Source: JAXGXQ01 sp040772685 (GTDB taxonomy: Bacteria; Bacillota; Clostridia; Saccharofermentanales; UBA5734). Taken from it: a stretch of 64,000 bases of DNA. The stretch is taken from the NCBI GenBank assembly GCA_040772685.1, contig JAXGXQ010000008.1, positions 35,867 through 99,866 of the forward strand, written 5' to 3'. The notes below the pieces were generated by a model, which made no database searches, was not told the DNA's origin, and saw nothing but the letters and a program-made list of their open reading frames with translations. Of this stretch, positions 1-9,202 are shown in pieces. The position numbers were made by a program, and so were the translations under genes. Position 1 is the stretch's first letter. Each line of letters opens with the position of its first letter.

Positions 1-1472
1 TGTTCCATCCGAAAAGCGCGCGAGCCTTTGATCAATATATAATCGTGGTCGTGCAGGGCTGGCAGCAAGCGTTCAATCAGGGTTTCAACATCTGTACAGA
101 TATGAACCGGCAGGTCAGGGTCAAGTTCACGGGCACCGCGGGCGACATCTTCGGCGTTGGCACCAACCAGCAACAACTCCGCCAAGCCGGCTGAAGCAGC
201 AGCGCGCCCAACCCGGGCATGTGCTTCGGAGCTGAAAGAGCCCAGTTCCAACATGCCGCCCAGGGCAGCCAGTTTGCGGCCGCCGACTGGCGCAGCCAGA
301 GATTGCAGAGTCTGCAGCGCTGCTGTCATCGATTCCGGACTGGCATTATAGCTGTCATCCAGAACTGTAAGAGTATCGATACGCAGGATGCGTTGGCGGC
401 TGCCGGTATTCTGGTAGCCGGCAGCTCCAGTTGCGGCATCTTCTGCAGTAAGGCCAAGCGCGCTGGCGCAGGCAATTCCGAATAAGCTATTGATTACCTG
501 ATGTGTACCCGGGGCCGGTATTGTTACCAGTGTTCCGGGTTCGCCATTCAGGTTCGCTTTAAAGGAAACTGATGTGGCTGTTGTTGCAATTTCGCTGGCA
601 TGGAGACACATTTCCGCGGCCGGCTCAGTACATGGTCCTTGGGCAGAAATAAAGCCAACCCGGCAGGTTTTGGCAGCGGCGAGCTCCCTGCCCGCCTGAC
701 GCAGTAGAGGGTCGTCTGCATTCAGGATTAACAAGCCGCCTGGGGCCAGGCCGCTGATGATTTCCATTTTGGCGGCCAGGATAGCTGCCTGGCTGCCTAA
801 AAACTCAATATGGGAGAAACCGATATTAGTGATAACGGCGATGTCCGGTCGGGCAATTTCGCTCAACACTTTGATCTCGCCGGCGGCGCGCATCCCCAGT
901 TCAACTACAACTGCTTCAGCTGTAGCAGGTGTGGCCAGTATGGTAGCAGGCAGGCCGATCTCGTTGTTGAGATTCGCCTTGGTCTGGTGAACTTCAAGGC
1001 GTCCGCTCAAACAGGCGGCAATTAAACAGCGGGTTGAGGTTTTTCCCACACTCCCGGTTATGGCAATTACAGGTGCTTTAATTTGCCTGCGGGCGATCGC
1101 CGCCAGTTCCTGATAAGCTGCCAGAGTGTCAGTAACTTTGAGCACAACAGGTTGTGCTTTGTCAGAACTGATGCTCGTAACAGCGTCCACTGGCATGTCG
1201 GATTGTGCTTTTGCTAAATCTTGTGGCCAGAAACGGCAGACAACACCCGCTGCACCGCGTTCCAGCGCTGCAGCAATAAAGTTGTGGCCGTCGAACTTCT
1301 CGCCCTGCAAAGCCACAAACAATTCGCCCGGCTGGATTGTGCGGGTATCCGTTGAAACTCCGCTGAAAGTCAGATCTGCAGTTGCCGCAGCTTTGGCAAC
1401 CGCGGAGCTTGCAAGCAGCAAGCCTTTGCGGGCCAGTTGGTCTATGATGGTTGGCAAACTCAAAACAGCCAT
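1..1472 (-). CDS. murF: UDP-MurNAc-tripeptide:D-Ala-D-Ala ligase MurF (C-terminus cut by window edge)
   Basis: MurF adds D-Ala-D-Ala to the UDP-MurNAc tripeptide, the last cytoplasmic step of muropeptide synthesis. The reading frame opens at an ATG at 1472, three bases after the murE stop, and stays open to base 1, giving about 490 residues. I read an N-terminal segment GEKFDGHNF, the Mur-ligase ATP loop ITGSVGKTST, then TKANLNNEIGLP, and near the left edge LIKGSRAFRME, which matches the end of the MurF C-terminal domain. Only a few residues should therefore be missing. It is the last visible gene of the dcw operon and is probably translationally coupled to murE. Confidence 0.93.
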   Translation of the reverse strand, partial: MAVLSLPTIIDQLARKGLLLASSAVAKAAATADLTFSGVSTDTRTIQPGELFVALQGEKFDGHNFIAAALERGAAGVVCRFWPQDLAKAQSDMPVDAVTSISSDKAQPVVLKVTDTLAAYQELAAIARRQIKAPVIAITGSVGKTSTRCLIAACLSGRLEVHQTKANLNNEIGLPATILATPATAEAVVVELGMRAAGEIKVLSEIARPDIAVITNIGFSHIEFLGSQAAILAAKMEIISGLAPGGLLILNADDPLLRQAGRELAAAKTCRVGFISAQGPCTEPAAEMCLHASEIATTATSVSFKANLNGEPGTLVTIPAPGTHQVINSLFGIACASALGLTAEDAATGAAGYQNTGSRQRILRIDTLTVLDDSYNASPESMTAALQTLQSLAAPVGGRKLAALGGMLELGSFSSEAHARVGRAAASAGLAELLLVGANAEDVARGARELDPDLPVHICTDVETLIERLLPALHDHDYILIKGSRAFRME

Positions 1473-1475
1473 GGC

Positions 1476-2945
1476 TTAACCCCCCGATCCGCGTTGTGCC
1501 AGCAATTCCGCGGCTGTTTCGGCATCATCAAAATGGATTGTCCTGTCGGCAAAGATCTGGTAATTCTCGTGGCCTTTGCCAGCGATTACGATCAGGTCAC
1601 CGGGGCCGGCCAGGTTGATTGCGGTTTCAATCGCTTCGCGCCGGTCGGGTACAACCTTGTACTGGCCGCCTGTCGGGGTTATGCCGGTTATTATGTCCTC
1701 GATAATTTTTAGAGGATCTTCTGTGCGCGGATTGTCCGAGGTAATAATACTGAGATCCGCCAGTCGGCCGGCGGTTTCTCCCATCTCGAACCGGCGTGAA
1801 CGGGCCCGGTCGCCGCCATTGCCAAATAAAACAATCAGTCGGCCCTTTACGTATTCGCGTAAGGTTACCAGCAGGCTCTCCAGACTGGCAGCATTGTGAG
1901 CATAATCGACAATCACCTGAAAATCGCTGCCGGTGGGAATCGGCTGAACCCTTCCCGGCACGGTGATGTCGGCCAGACCTTGCTGAACAGCTGCGAAAGG
2001 CAGCCCCAGCAAGCCGGCGCAGGTAATGGCAGCCAGGGCGTTATAGACATTGAACAACCCCGGCATACCGACGAAAACTGAGCCTTGGTAAAAGGGGCTT
2101 TCCAAACGGAAGCGAGTGCCGATGCGGTCCGCTTCATTGATCTTTTCTAAATCGACTGCCCGAACATCACTGGCCGCGCTCAAGCCATAAGTTGTAACGG
2201 GACCGGCTGCAGCAGCCTTGACACGATCAAAAATTTCCAGGTCGCGGTTGATCACTGCTTGTTCGCAGCGTGAGAACAACAGCAGCTTGGCTTGCAGATA
2301 GTCTTCCATATTGGCATGTTCGTGCGGTCCTATGTGATCTGTATAAAGATTGGTGAATACACCGATCTTGTAGGAGCAGCCGTAAACCCGGTCAAGCATC
2401 AGGCCTTGCGAAGATACTTCCATGACGCAGCTGTCGACCTTGTTTTCCACCATTTCGTCCAGCAGAGCCTGCAAATCGAAGGATTCCGGCGTAGTGCGCG
2501 AAGCATAAATAATCCGGTCGCCCAAGATGTTGGCGATAGTGCCGATCAGGCCGGGACAGCGGCCGGCAGCCAAAAGGATCGCCCGGGTCATATAGGTCGC
2601 GGTGGTTTTTCCCTTGGTGCCGGTAAATCCAATAAGATCCAGTTTGCCGGAGGGGTGGTTGAAAAAGCGGTCGGAAACATGGGCCAGACCACGGCGGGTA
2701 TTCGGAGTAACTGCCCAGATCCCAGCCAGCTCCGGCACCTGGCGTTCGGCCAGGATGGCGGATACGCCCTGATTAAGCGCTTGGGTAATATATTTATGAC
2801 CGTCGGTGACAAAACCGGTAATGCAGACAAAAAGTGATCCGGGTCGGGCTTTGCGAGAATCGTAAACAATATTATCTATCTCTACGGAAAGATCGCCTTG
2901 AAGGGCTTGCAGCTCAAGCCCTTCCAGCAATGAGCGTAATTGCAT
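1476..2945 (-). CDS. murE: UDP-MurNAc-dipeptide:amino acid ligase MurE
   Basis: Adds the third residue of the peptidoglycan stem peptide. The protein has 489 residues. It contains the ATP loop GFTGTKGKTT (about 110), the catalytic segment MEVSSQGL, and the substrate-pocket motif DNPRTEDP near residue 400. In known MurE enzymes DNPR goes with meso-diaminopimelate, so a mDAP wall is inferred. The EVSSQGL variant (instead of EVSSHAL) also occurs in some clostridial relatives, so the specificity is not certain. I chose the ATG at 2945 because AAAGGA lies 8 bases upstream; an upstream in-frame start would be an ATT inside that site. The 127 bases before it hold only a small hairpin. Confidence 0.95.
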   Translation of the reverse strand: MQLRSLLEGLELQALQGDLSVEIDNIVYDSRKARPGSLFVCITGFVTDGHKYITQALNQGVSAILAERQVPELAGIWAVTPNTRRGLAHVSDRFFNHPSGKLDLIGFTGTKGKTTATYMTRAILLAAGRCPGLIGTIANILGDRIIYASRTTPESFDLQALLDEMVENKVDSCVMEVSSQGLMLDRVYGCSYKIGVFTNLYTDHIGPHEHANMEDYLQAKLLLFSRCEQAVINRDLEIFDRVKAAAAGPVTTYGLSAASDVRAVDLEKINEADRIGTRFRLESPFYQGSVFVGMPGLFNVYNALAAITCAGLLGLPFAAVQQGLADITVPGRVQPIPTGSDFQVIVDYAHNAASLESLLVTLREYVKGRLIVLFGNGGDRARSRRFEMGETAGRLADLSIITSDNPRTEDPLKIIEDIITGITPTGGQYKVVPDRREAIETAINLAGPGDLIVIAGKGHENYQIFADRTIHFDDAETAAELLAQRGSGG

Positions 2946-3072
2946 GTTGGTTCCTTTCAATCAAGTGCGCCTGTTTCGGCCAGCCTTTTTCAGGCTGTTC
3001 TGCCAGCAATATCAACTGGGCGCATCAGGCAATTTTAGACGATACGTTCTGCTATTTCAAGCAGTCGTTGCC

Positions 3073-5604
3073 TTACTGCTCGTCTGCATGAGCGCCTTCA
3101 ACCGGAGCCGCGAATGTCAGCGTGACTACGCTGCCGCGGCGCAGTTTACCGGCGTTGGCTTCTGTTTGGGTTGTGTTCTTATTATCCGGTTTACTGCTGC
3201 CGGTATTGTCGCCGCCGGTTTCAGCCTTATTGCCGGTTTCAGTCTTATTTTCAGTTTTGGTCTGGTTGCCGGTTTCGGTCTGGGGGCTGGCCGGCAGGTT
3301 GCTGTTACTGGCAAAGCCATTTACCAGGCTGCTGCCCGCTTCATGAGTCGGCGGGATATCCTGAGCAACAACAACTCCAAGGCAGCTTTCGGCAAAAGCA
3401 ACATTGAGACCGCTTTCTGCTGCCGCCCGCTGAGCCTCGTTTACAGTTTTACCGCTAAAATCCGGGACCGAGACATAGGCAGGTTCGGGTTTGTTTGTTG
3501 AGTAAAGAACGACAACGCTCTTCTTGTGCAGTTTAGCACTTGTGTTGGGATACTGACTACGGATAATAGTTGAATCGTTCATCCCGGGGGTACCCGCTTC
3601 TACCAGAAAACCCTTGGTGGAAAGCTGTTTGCGGGCTTCGGCAAAGGTAAGGCCGCTCAGCTCAGGAACAGAATACTGTTTGCTGAGGTTAGACATATCG
3701 TCGTCAGAAAACTGGCGCGGTACGTTGAGATGTTCGAGGGTGCGGTTGACGATCTGGCCGACAGCGCGGGCGGCACCGCTGGAAGAGGTGCGTTTGTCGC
3801 GGGGTTTACTTAAAACTACCAGCACAACAATTTCCGGATTGTCAGCCGGGGCTATGGCCCCAAAGGAAATGGTGTGGTCACCGTTGTCATCTGTGGAGGT
3901 GCTGGTTTTGCCGGCAACACGGTAGCCTTCTGTATAAGCGGCTGAGCCGGTGCCGTAGAGTACAACGCCTTCCATTAAATCGAGCACCCTGTTGGCGCTG
4001 GCTTCCGAAATTACTTTGCGGATGGTTTCAGCGGGGAACTCTTGCTTGATATTGCCATTTGCGTCTGTGACAGATTTGACAATTTGAGGCTGGATTAAAT
4101 TACCGCCGTTGGCGATGGCGCAGTAGGCTGTTGCCAGCTGAATCGGTGTCACAGTCGAAGATTCACCGTAAGAAACTGTCGCCAGGTCAATCCGGGCCGG
4201 TTTTTCGTGCAGAATGCCTTTTCCTTCACCTGGAAGGTCGATGCCGGTGGTCCCCATAAACCCAAAAGCCCGCAGATATTCATAGTATCTGTCGATGCCG
4301 GTACGCAGCGCCAGTTGGGCAAAAATCGGATTGCAGGAACGGTAAAACGCCTGCTGCATGCTTTCAATACCATGGCCCGAGCGCGAAGAGCAGGAAATTG
4401 TCCAGCCCGATTCCTTGAAGGGAGCGTCATTGAACATTTCTGTTTCCCTGGTCAGGTTTTCTTCGAAAGCTATCGCGGCGGTGATCGCCTTAAAAGTTGA
4501 CCCCGGCTCATAAGTATCTGAAATTGCCCGGTTGCGCCAGATTTCTTTGGACAAATAATCAATATCTTCTTTTTTGCTGGTATCCCAGGTCGCGGGATCT
4601 TTGCCTGCCGGCACGGCTGTTGGTTCGCGAGTGTCGAACCAGGGGTATGAGGCCATGCCCAGTATGGCACCGGTGTACGGGTTCATGACAATTGCCGAGC
4701 CGCCGGCGGTGATGTCATTTACTTTTATGGCATTTTCCAGTTCTTCCTGGACAATCTTTTGAATTGTACTGTCGAGGTTAAGAACAACATTGTTGCCGTT
4801 TTGGGCGCGCAGACTGGTAGGCACGGAAAAAGGCAGAACGCCGCGGCTGTAATTATCAGTTTCGACATAGGTATAACCTGGCTGGCCGGTTAGCTCAGCG
4901 TTATAAGCCAGTTCAATGCCGAGCTGCCCGGAAAGGTTGCTGTTGTTAAGGCTGTCCTTGGTAAAGTTGGTGTAGCCGATCACCTGCGGCGCCAGCGTAC
5001 TGTTGGTATAGAAGCGGCGGGGTTCAGCATCCACTCGGACACCGCCAATGCTGTTGGTGCTGCGGTATTCCTTCAGGGCGTCGTTCTCTTCTTTTGTCGC
5101 TTCTTTTTTCAGCTGAACATAAGCTGCGTCAGTTTTGGCAAAGGCCTCTTCAACCTCGGTTAAGGGAAGGTTCAGAATTCTGGCAAATTCAGCAATAATG
5201 TCAGTTCTGGGAATGTTTTTAGTGATCGAGCGAACATCTTTAGGGGTAATGCCGATACGGTAAATATAAGTGGTGCCGGCAAGCTCGATGCCGTTACGGT
5301 CCAGGATACTGCCGCGCACCGGTTGCTCTGTTACTTTCCGATAATGCTGGCCGGCTGCGGACTCCGCATTTTCGGCATAGGCCACAACCTGAATCTGATA
5401 CAGCTGGTTGATCAGGATGCCGGCAAATGCCAGCAGCCCAACGGCGAGTAACAAAACACCGCCCCGTGTCCTCTTTTTGCGACGGGGCGGTTTGCCGGCT
5501 GAACGCTGTTGCCGGCCTTGAGCCAGGTGTTGTCGCTGCCGCTCGCTTGCCAGGCGTTGATCCAGCGCAGAACGGTTGCCCGTCGTTACTTCATCGCGTC
5601 TCAT
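3073..5604 (-). CDS. Class B penicillin-binding protein with two PASTA repeats (FtsI/SpoVD/PBP2x type)
   Basis: Septal peptidoglycan transpeptidase, 843 residues. The order is: basic cytoplasmic tail (1-48), one membrane anchor (about 49-68), PBP dimerisation domain, transpeptidase domain, PASTA 1 (about 646-703), PASTA 2 (about 711-831). The active-site motifs are STFK (Ser369, Lys372), SCN (423-425) and KTS in place of the usual KTG (566-568). PASTA 2 is split by a low-complexity stretch rich in Asn, Thr, Glu and Lys (about 760-818), after which the final strand LRRGSVVTLTF resumes. The start overlaps the ftsL-like stop as ATGA. The dcw position says it is the division PBP; whether it is vegetative or sporulation-specific cannot be told from sequence. 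Confidence 0.94.
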   Translation of the reverse strand: MRRDEVTTGNRSALDQRLASERQRQHLAQGRQQRSAGKPPRRKKRTRGGVLLLAVGLLAFAGILINQLYQIQVVAYAENAESAAGQHYRKVTEQPVRGSILDRNGIELAGTTYIYRIGITPKDVRSITKNIPRTDIIAEFARILNLPLTEVEEAFAKTDAAYVQLKKEATKEENDALKEYRSTNSIGGVRVDAEPRRFYTNSTLAPQVIGYTNFTKDSLNNSNLSGQLGIELAYNAELTGQPGYTYVETDNYSRGVLPFSVPTSLRAQNGNNVVLNLDSTIQKIVQEELENAIKVNDITAGGSAIVMNPYTGAILGMASYPWFDTREPTAVPAGKDPATWDTSKKEDIDYLSKEIWRNRAISDTYEPGSTFKAITAAIAFEENLTRETEMFNDAPFKESGWTISCSSRSGHGIESMQQAFYRSCNPIFAQLALRTGIDRYYEYLRAFGFMGTTGIDLPGEGKGILHEKPARIDLATVSYGESSTVTPIQLATAYCAIANGGNLIQPQIVKSVTDANGNIKQEFPAETIRKVISEASANRVLDLMEGVVLYGTGSAAYTEGYRVAGKTSTSTDDNGDHTISFGAIAPADNPEIVVLVVLSKPRDKRTSSSGAARAVGQIVNRTLEHLNVPRQFSDDDMSNLSKQYSVPELSGLTFAEARKQLSTKGFLVEAGTPGMNDSTIIRSQYPNTSAKLHKKSVVVLYSTNKPEPAYVSVPDFSGKTVNEAQRAAAESGLNVAFAESCLGVVVAQDIPPTHEAGSSLVNGFASNSNLPASPQTETGNQTKTENKTETGNKAETGGDNTGSSKPDNKNTTQTEANAGKLRRGSVVTLTFAAPVEGAHADEQ

Positions 5605-6215
5605 GGCTGGGCGCCTTTAACATCCAGTGTTTTGAAAAAGCCTTCAATGCTGAACAGCAGATTCATTAAATGAGCATCTTCTGGTTCAACTTTGGCTTTG
5701 TCATTAAACACAACCCGGTCGGTATCGGGTACAACGACGCTTACCATCTGGCTGCGGGCTGGAATCTGCAAACCGAGGTTTTGAACTGCCTCAGTCCGTA
5801 TTTGGCTCAGTTCCGTTTTTAATGCCAGATTTTCGCTGATTTGACCGCTGACTTCATCAAGACGCTTAATTTCGCGTTGGATAGCCAGGTTCTTGAAGTT
5901 GTCGGACAAAATTTTTGACTGACGCCAGACCATGCCGCCGAACAGACCAGAGACAAAAACAACCGCGCAAACAATGCCCAGCAAACTGCGGATCCGTTGC
6001 AAAGTCAGCTCGCGCCTGATTTGGCGGGTACGCTCGTTAACCATGCTGATTGGTTGTTTAACAGGTTCTGCCATAATTCTGGTAGTCTTAACCGGTGCGG
6101 TATAAGCAGCAGAAGCCCGATACTTGAAGCTGGTGCTTCTGGCATTTGCGCTGTAAGACTCTGGCGCGTATTTTAAAGCAAGATTACCATTTTGCCTGTT
6201 TTTTGGCTGATTCAT
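5601..6215 (-). CDS. ftsL: FtsL-like cell division protein
   Basis: Small bitopic divisome protein of 204 residues. A cytoplasmic N-terminus rich in Ser, Ala and Arg precedes one membrane segment at about residues 76-97 (SLLGIVCAVVFVSGLFG). This is followed by a heptad-like coiled coil (about 100-145) and the short AVQNLGLQIP-type motif that closes FtsL/DivIC domains. Identification rests on this architecture and the place between rsmH and the division PBP, as sequence conservation of FtsL is low. The ATG at 6215 is preceded by GGAGG at 8 bases; the longer in-frame TTG at 6230 lies on that ribosome binding site and is rejected. The C-terminal 50 residues after the coiled coil are longer than usual. 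Confidence 0.85.
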   Translation of the reverse strand: MNQPKNRQNGNLALKYAPESYSANARSTSFKYRASAAYTAPVKTTRIMAEPVKQPISMVNERTRQIRRELTLQRIRSLLGIVCAVVFVSGLFGGMVWRQSKILSDNFKNLAIQREIKRLDEVSGQISENLALKTELSQIRTEAVQNLGLQIPARSQMVSVVVPDTDRVVFNDKAKVEPEDAHLMNLLFSIEGFFKTLDVKGAQP

Positions 6216-6348
6216 CTGGCTTTCCTCCAAATTGATGATACTACTGACATTCGGCCGTCTTTTGGTGAAGACGTTAACATGTTATTTCTTCATGTCATAA
6301 AAATCTCGAGTTATTTAACGTTTACAAGACAGTTTGCTTGTTGGATTT

Positions 6349-7329
6349 TCAGGTTTCTGGTGCTTCGTTAATTACCAGAGTTCTCAGCCTGGCGCTGCGA
6401 GCCCGCGGGTTGCTTCGCGCTTCCTCCGGGCTGGCGATAGTTCCCTTGCGATGCAGCGAACGCCCGATTGGCTTAAGTCCGCATTGACAAATGGGAAAGT
6501 CGCGGGGGCAGATGCAGGGGTTCTCGTAGCGGCGGAAGGCTTCTTTGACCAGGCGGTCTTCCAGTGAATGAAACGAAATAATACATAATCTGCCACCGGG
6601 CTTTAGCAATAAAGGAGCACGGTCCAGCAGTTGTTCAACTGCTGCCAGTTCGCTGTTTACTTCGATCCGGATCGCCTGGAATGTGCGCCGGGCCGGGTGC
6701 TGCTGTTCTCTGAGGCTGCGTCCGGGCATTGCGGCTTTGACAATTTCAGCCAGTCTGGTTGTAGTTTTAATCGGTTCGATTGCTCTTTGCTTCGCAATGG
6801 CTTTGGCAATCAAACCCGCGTGTCTTTCTTCGCCGTACTCACGGAGAATCCTGGCCAGCTCAGCTTCGGGATACCCATTCACAACCATCTCTGCGTTCAA
6901 CATGGTGCTGCGGTCCATCCGCATGTCGAGCGGACCTTCGTTGCCGTAGGCAAACCCGCGTTCGGGGTGATCGAGTTGAGGTGATGAAACCCCCAGATCC
7001 GCCAGGATGCCATCTGCTTTTTCAAGTTGCAAATCCTGCAAAACACTGCCTATATTCGCGAAATCACTATGTACCAGCGTATACGAACCTGCGCTCTTTA
7101 CCTGGTTCAAGCGGTTGCCGGCTGCTTTCAGCGCGTCTTCGTCTTTGTCGATACCTATCAGGCGGCCTCCGGAACCTAATTTTTCAAGGATTGCAGCACT
7201 GTGGCCGCCGCCGCCTACTGTGCAGTCGATATAAATCCCGTCCGGTTTGATCTGCAGTTGCTCAATGCATGCCTGCAGCAACACTGGTTCATGTTCAAAT
7301 TCAGGTCCGGAACCTTTGCGCTGTGCCAT
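6349..7329 (-). CDS. rsmH: 16S rRNA (cytosine-1402-N4)-methyltransferase RsmH (MraW)
   Basis: SAM-dependent methylation of N4 of C1402 in the ribosomal decoding centre. 326 residues, normal length. Seen: EHEPVLLQ near the start, the SAM loop DCTVGGGGHS (about 36-45), LADLGVSSPQLD, and the C-terminal block CIISFHSLEDRLVK. The ATG lies two bases after the mraZ stop without a clear Shine-Dalgarno site of its own, so coupling to mraZ is likely. 133 bases with no gene separate it from ftsL. Confidence 0.97.
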   Translation of the reverse strand: MAQRKGSGPEFEHEPVLLQACIEQLQIKPDGIYIDCTVGGGGHSAAILEKLGSGGRLIGIDKDEDALKAAGNRLNQVKSAGSYTLVHSDFANIGSVLQDLQLEKADGILADLGVSSPQLDHPERGFAYGNEGPLDMRMDRSTMLNAEMVVNGYPEAELARILREYGEERHAGLIAKAIAKQRAIEPIKTTTRLAEIVKAAMPGRSLREQQHPARRTFQAIRIEVNSELAAVEQLLDRAPLLLKPGGRLCIISFHSLEDRLVKEAFRRYENPCICPRDFPICQCGLKPIGRSLHRKGTIASPEEARSNPRARSARLRTLVINEAPET

Positions 7330-7331
7330 CG

Positions 7332-7766
7332 TCAGAGCCCGCGTACATCAAAGCCACTGAGGTCGACTTCAGAGAGCGAACCCTGCTCTGCCTGCTGGGC
7401 GTCGAAGAACGCCTTGGAGCAGATTTCAATTTTGTCGTAAAGATCGATAAAGCACACTTCATCACCGGGTTTAACACCGATGAATGACCAAAGTTCCATA
7501 CTAACTGAGATGCGTCCTTGAGAATCCAGCTCACAGGCCATTGCCTCGCCGATTATGGCGCGGCGCAAACGGCGCACGGCGGGGTCAGTACCTGATAATT
7601 GTTCGAGCTGGCGGCGGATATCGGCAAAACGTTCAGGGGTATAACCGGAAAGATAGCCATCATCGATATTCAGCGTGACGACGAGCGTACGCCCGACTTC
7701 TTCACGCAGTCGCGCCGGGACAAAAACCCGGCCCTTGGCATCGATTGTATGTGTGTATCTGGCCAT
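7332..7766 (-). CDS. mraZ: Transcriptional regulator MraZ
   Basis: First gene of the division/cell-wall operon; MraZ is known in other bacteria to bind direct repeats in its own promoter. 144 residues with two SpoVT/AbrB-like halves, each carrying a DxxGR signature: DAKGRVFVPARLRE near the N-terminus and DSQGRISVSMELW around residue 80. Start ATG at 7766 with AGGAG four bases upstream. The upstream region carries four TGG-containing boxes on one face of the helix (separate entry), which suggests autoregulation. Confidence 0.96.
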   Translation of the reverse strand: MARYTHTIDAKGRVFVPARLREEVGRTLVVTLNIDDGYLSGYTPERFADIRRQLEQLSGTDPAVRRLRRAIIGEAMACELDSQGRISVSMELWSFIGVKPGDEVCFIDLYDKIEICSKAFFDAQQAEQGSLSEVDLSGFDVRGL

Positions 7767-7801
7767 CTTGCTCCTGATTAAGCATTTCGGGGCGATTTTT
7801 C

Positions 7802-7847
7802 ATCCACAATTAGCCACAATAGTATAGTTTTGCCCCATATTTCACCA
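7802..7847 (-). promoter_or_regulatory. Putative mraZ promoter with four MraZ-type TGG boxes
   Basis: On the minus strand a -10 element TATACT lies at 7826-7821. Two pairs of TGG boxes flank it: TGGTG (7847-7843) with TGGGG (7837-7833), and TGGCT (7816-7812) with TGGAT (7806-7802). Within each pair the step is 10 bp and between pairs 21 bp, so all four face the same side of the DNA. The known MraZ target is direct TGGGN repeats with 5-bp gaps, which this resembles. No good -35 is visible. Promoter position is inferred. Confidence 0.55.
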
Positions 7848-7933
7848 CTTGTTGCCATTGTACACGCTTAAGTTGCCGATTTCAATCCGAACCTTTTTAA
7901 CAGAGCATCTGTAACACAATCGTAACCAAACGC

Positions 7934-7962
7934 CAAAAAACCGAGCGAAATACCCGGTTTTA
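7934..7962 (-). terminator. Intrinsic terminator after rodA
   Basis: On the minus strand AAAACCG and CGGTTTT form a 7-bp stem around an 11-base loop, followed by a run of T. It lies about 90 bases past the rodA stop and separates the long translation/lipoprotein unit from the mraZ promoter. The bases between it and rodA are A+T-rich with no gene. Confidence 0.75.
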
Positions 7963-8052
7963 GCAAAACATTTGTTCGTCTATTTAGATAAATTTTATAA
8001 AAATATTAAATCAGGGAAATAATTTAAATACGCTTGTGCAGGCAGGTCTGGA

Positions 8053-9186
8053 CTAATCCACCCCGGCCACATTCCGCTCCATCGAAATGCTCATGATAAC
8101 GCCGAGCGCGAAAAAGTTTACCACCATGGCGGTGCCGCCAAGGCTGACAAAGGGCAGCGGAATGCCGGTGATCGGCAGTAAGCCTACGCACATGCCAAGG
8201 TTTTCTATAAAGTGGAAAGCCAGCGCCGCGGTCAGTCCAACAATAGTATAGGAAGCAGCAGGCTGGCGTTCGCGGATACGTGAGGAGACGTACAGGCAGC
8301 GGCCCAGGAAGAAAAATATCAGGATAATCAGCGCGGTTGTGCCGACAAAGCCCATGTGTTCTGAAACAGCTGTAAAGATAAAATCCGCTTCCTTAACCGG
8401 AACATGGATAGGGTCCGGTAGATTACTGCCTGTGAGCCCGCCGGAAGCAATTGCGAGACGCGATTGCAGCAGATTATAAGAAGCGGCGGGATCGTGCCCG
8501 GGGTATAGAAAAGTTAATATCCGATTTTTTTGAAATGGTTCCAAATAGAACATCCAAACCAGAGGAACTGTAATTACCGCGCCGGAAAGACCGATCAGGA
8601 TATAGCGCCAGCGCAGGCCCCAGACAAACAACATGCAAACGAACATGAAGACAATAACCATTGAAGTGCCTAAATCCGGCTGCTTCATAATCAGCAAAAG
8701 CGGCGGCGCATACAGCAACAGGAGTAAGCCTCCCCCCTGCCACCACTTTAGTTGTCTGCTGTCGAGGCTTTCAAACACAACTGCTGAAGTCATGGAAAGG
8801 CCGATTTTTATCAGCTCCGAAGGCTGGAACGTGCCGATTATGGGCAGTTGTATCCAGCTGTCCGCGCCCCAGCGCGCCACCTCGGAATAGCCATCGACAA
8901 GCACATAGACGAGCAGTACAAGGCCGACACCGTAGACTGTATAACCCACCAGACGCAGTGTCGGTACTTCGATCAGGCAGATAAACAACGCCAGAAAAAC
9001 ACCGAAGACTACTGCACCGGCTTGCTTGTAGAAGTTAATCGGATAATCTTTAAAGCCTTCCGAAAGGACTTGATTGAGCACATAGAGCCCGATCAGGGAA
9101 ATAGACAGAACCGGCACCAGCAGATAATAATCCAAAGCCCCGAAAAAGGTGTCGCGCTTAAGTTGTTGTACTCCGAGGCGTTCCAT
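8053..9186 (-). CDS. rodA: SEDS-family peptidoglycan glycosyltransferase, RodA-like
   Basis: Polytopic membrane enzyme that polymerises lipid II with a partner class B PBP. 377 residues with about ten hydrophobic segments and the SEDS signature FQPSELIKIG near residue 135; PLPFVSLGGTAMVVN near the end matches the conserved last region. RodA (elongation) is preferred over FtsW/SpoVE (division) because it sits after lgt rather than in the dcw cluster, but the subfamily is an inference. The gap to lgt is 16 bases and the ribosome binding site is weak. Last gene before the terminator near 7.95 kb. Confidence 0.88.
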   Translation of the reverse strand: MERLGVQQLKRDTFFGALDYYLLVPVLSISLIGLYVLNQVLSEGFKDYPINFYKQAGAVVFGVFLALFICLIEVPTLRLVGYTVYGVGLVLLVYVLVDGYSEVARWGADSWIQLPIIGTFQPSELIKIGLSMTSAVVFESLDSRQLKWWQGGGLLLLLYAPPLLLIMKQPDLGTSMVIVFMFVCMLFVWGLRWRYILIGLSGAVITVPLVWMFYLEPFQKNRILTFLYPGHDPAASYNLLQSRLAIASGGLTGSNLPDPIHVPVKEADFIFTAVSEHMGFVGTTALIILIFFFLGRCLYVSSRIRERQPAASYTIVGLTAALAFHFIENLGMCVGLLPITGIPLPFVSLGGTAMVVNFFALGVIMSISMERNVAGVD

Positions 9187-9202
9187 AGAGGGTCAGTTTT
9201 CC

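Noticed and set aside
2946..3072. Terminator between the PBP gene and murE
   Set aside because: A small AGCCT/AGGCT hairpin exists but has no T run on the minus strand, and the dcw genes are expected to be co-transcribed.
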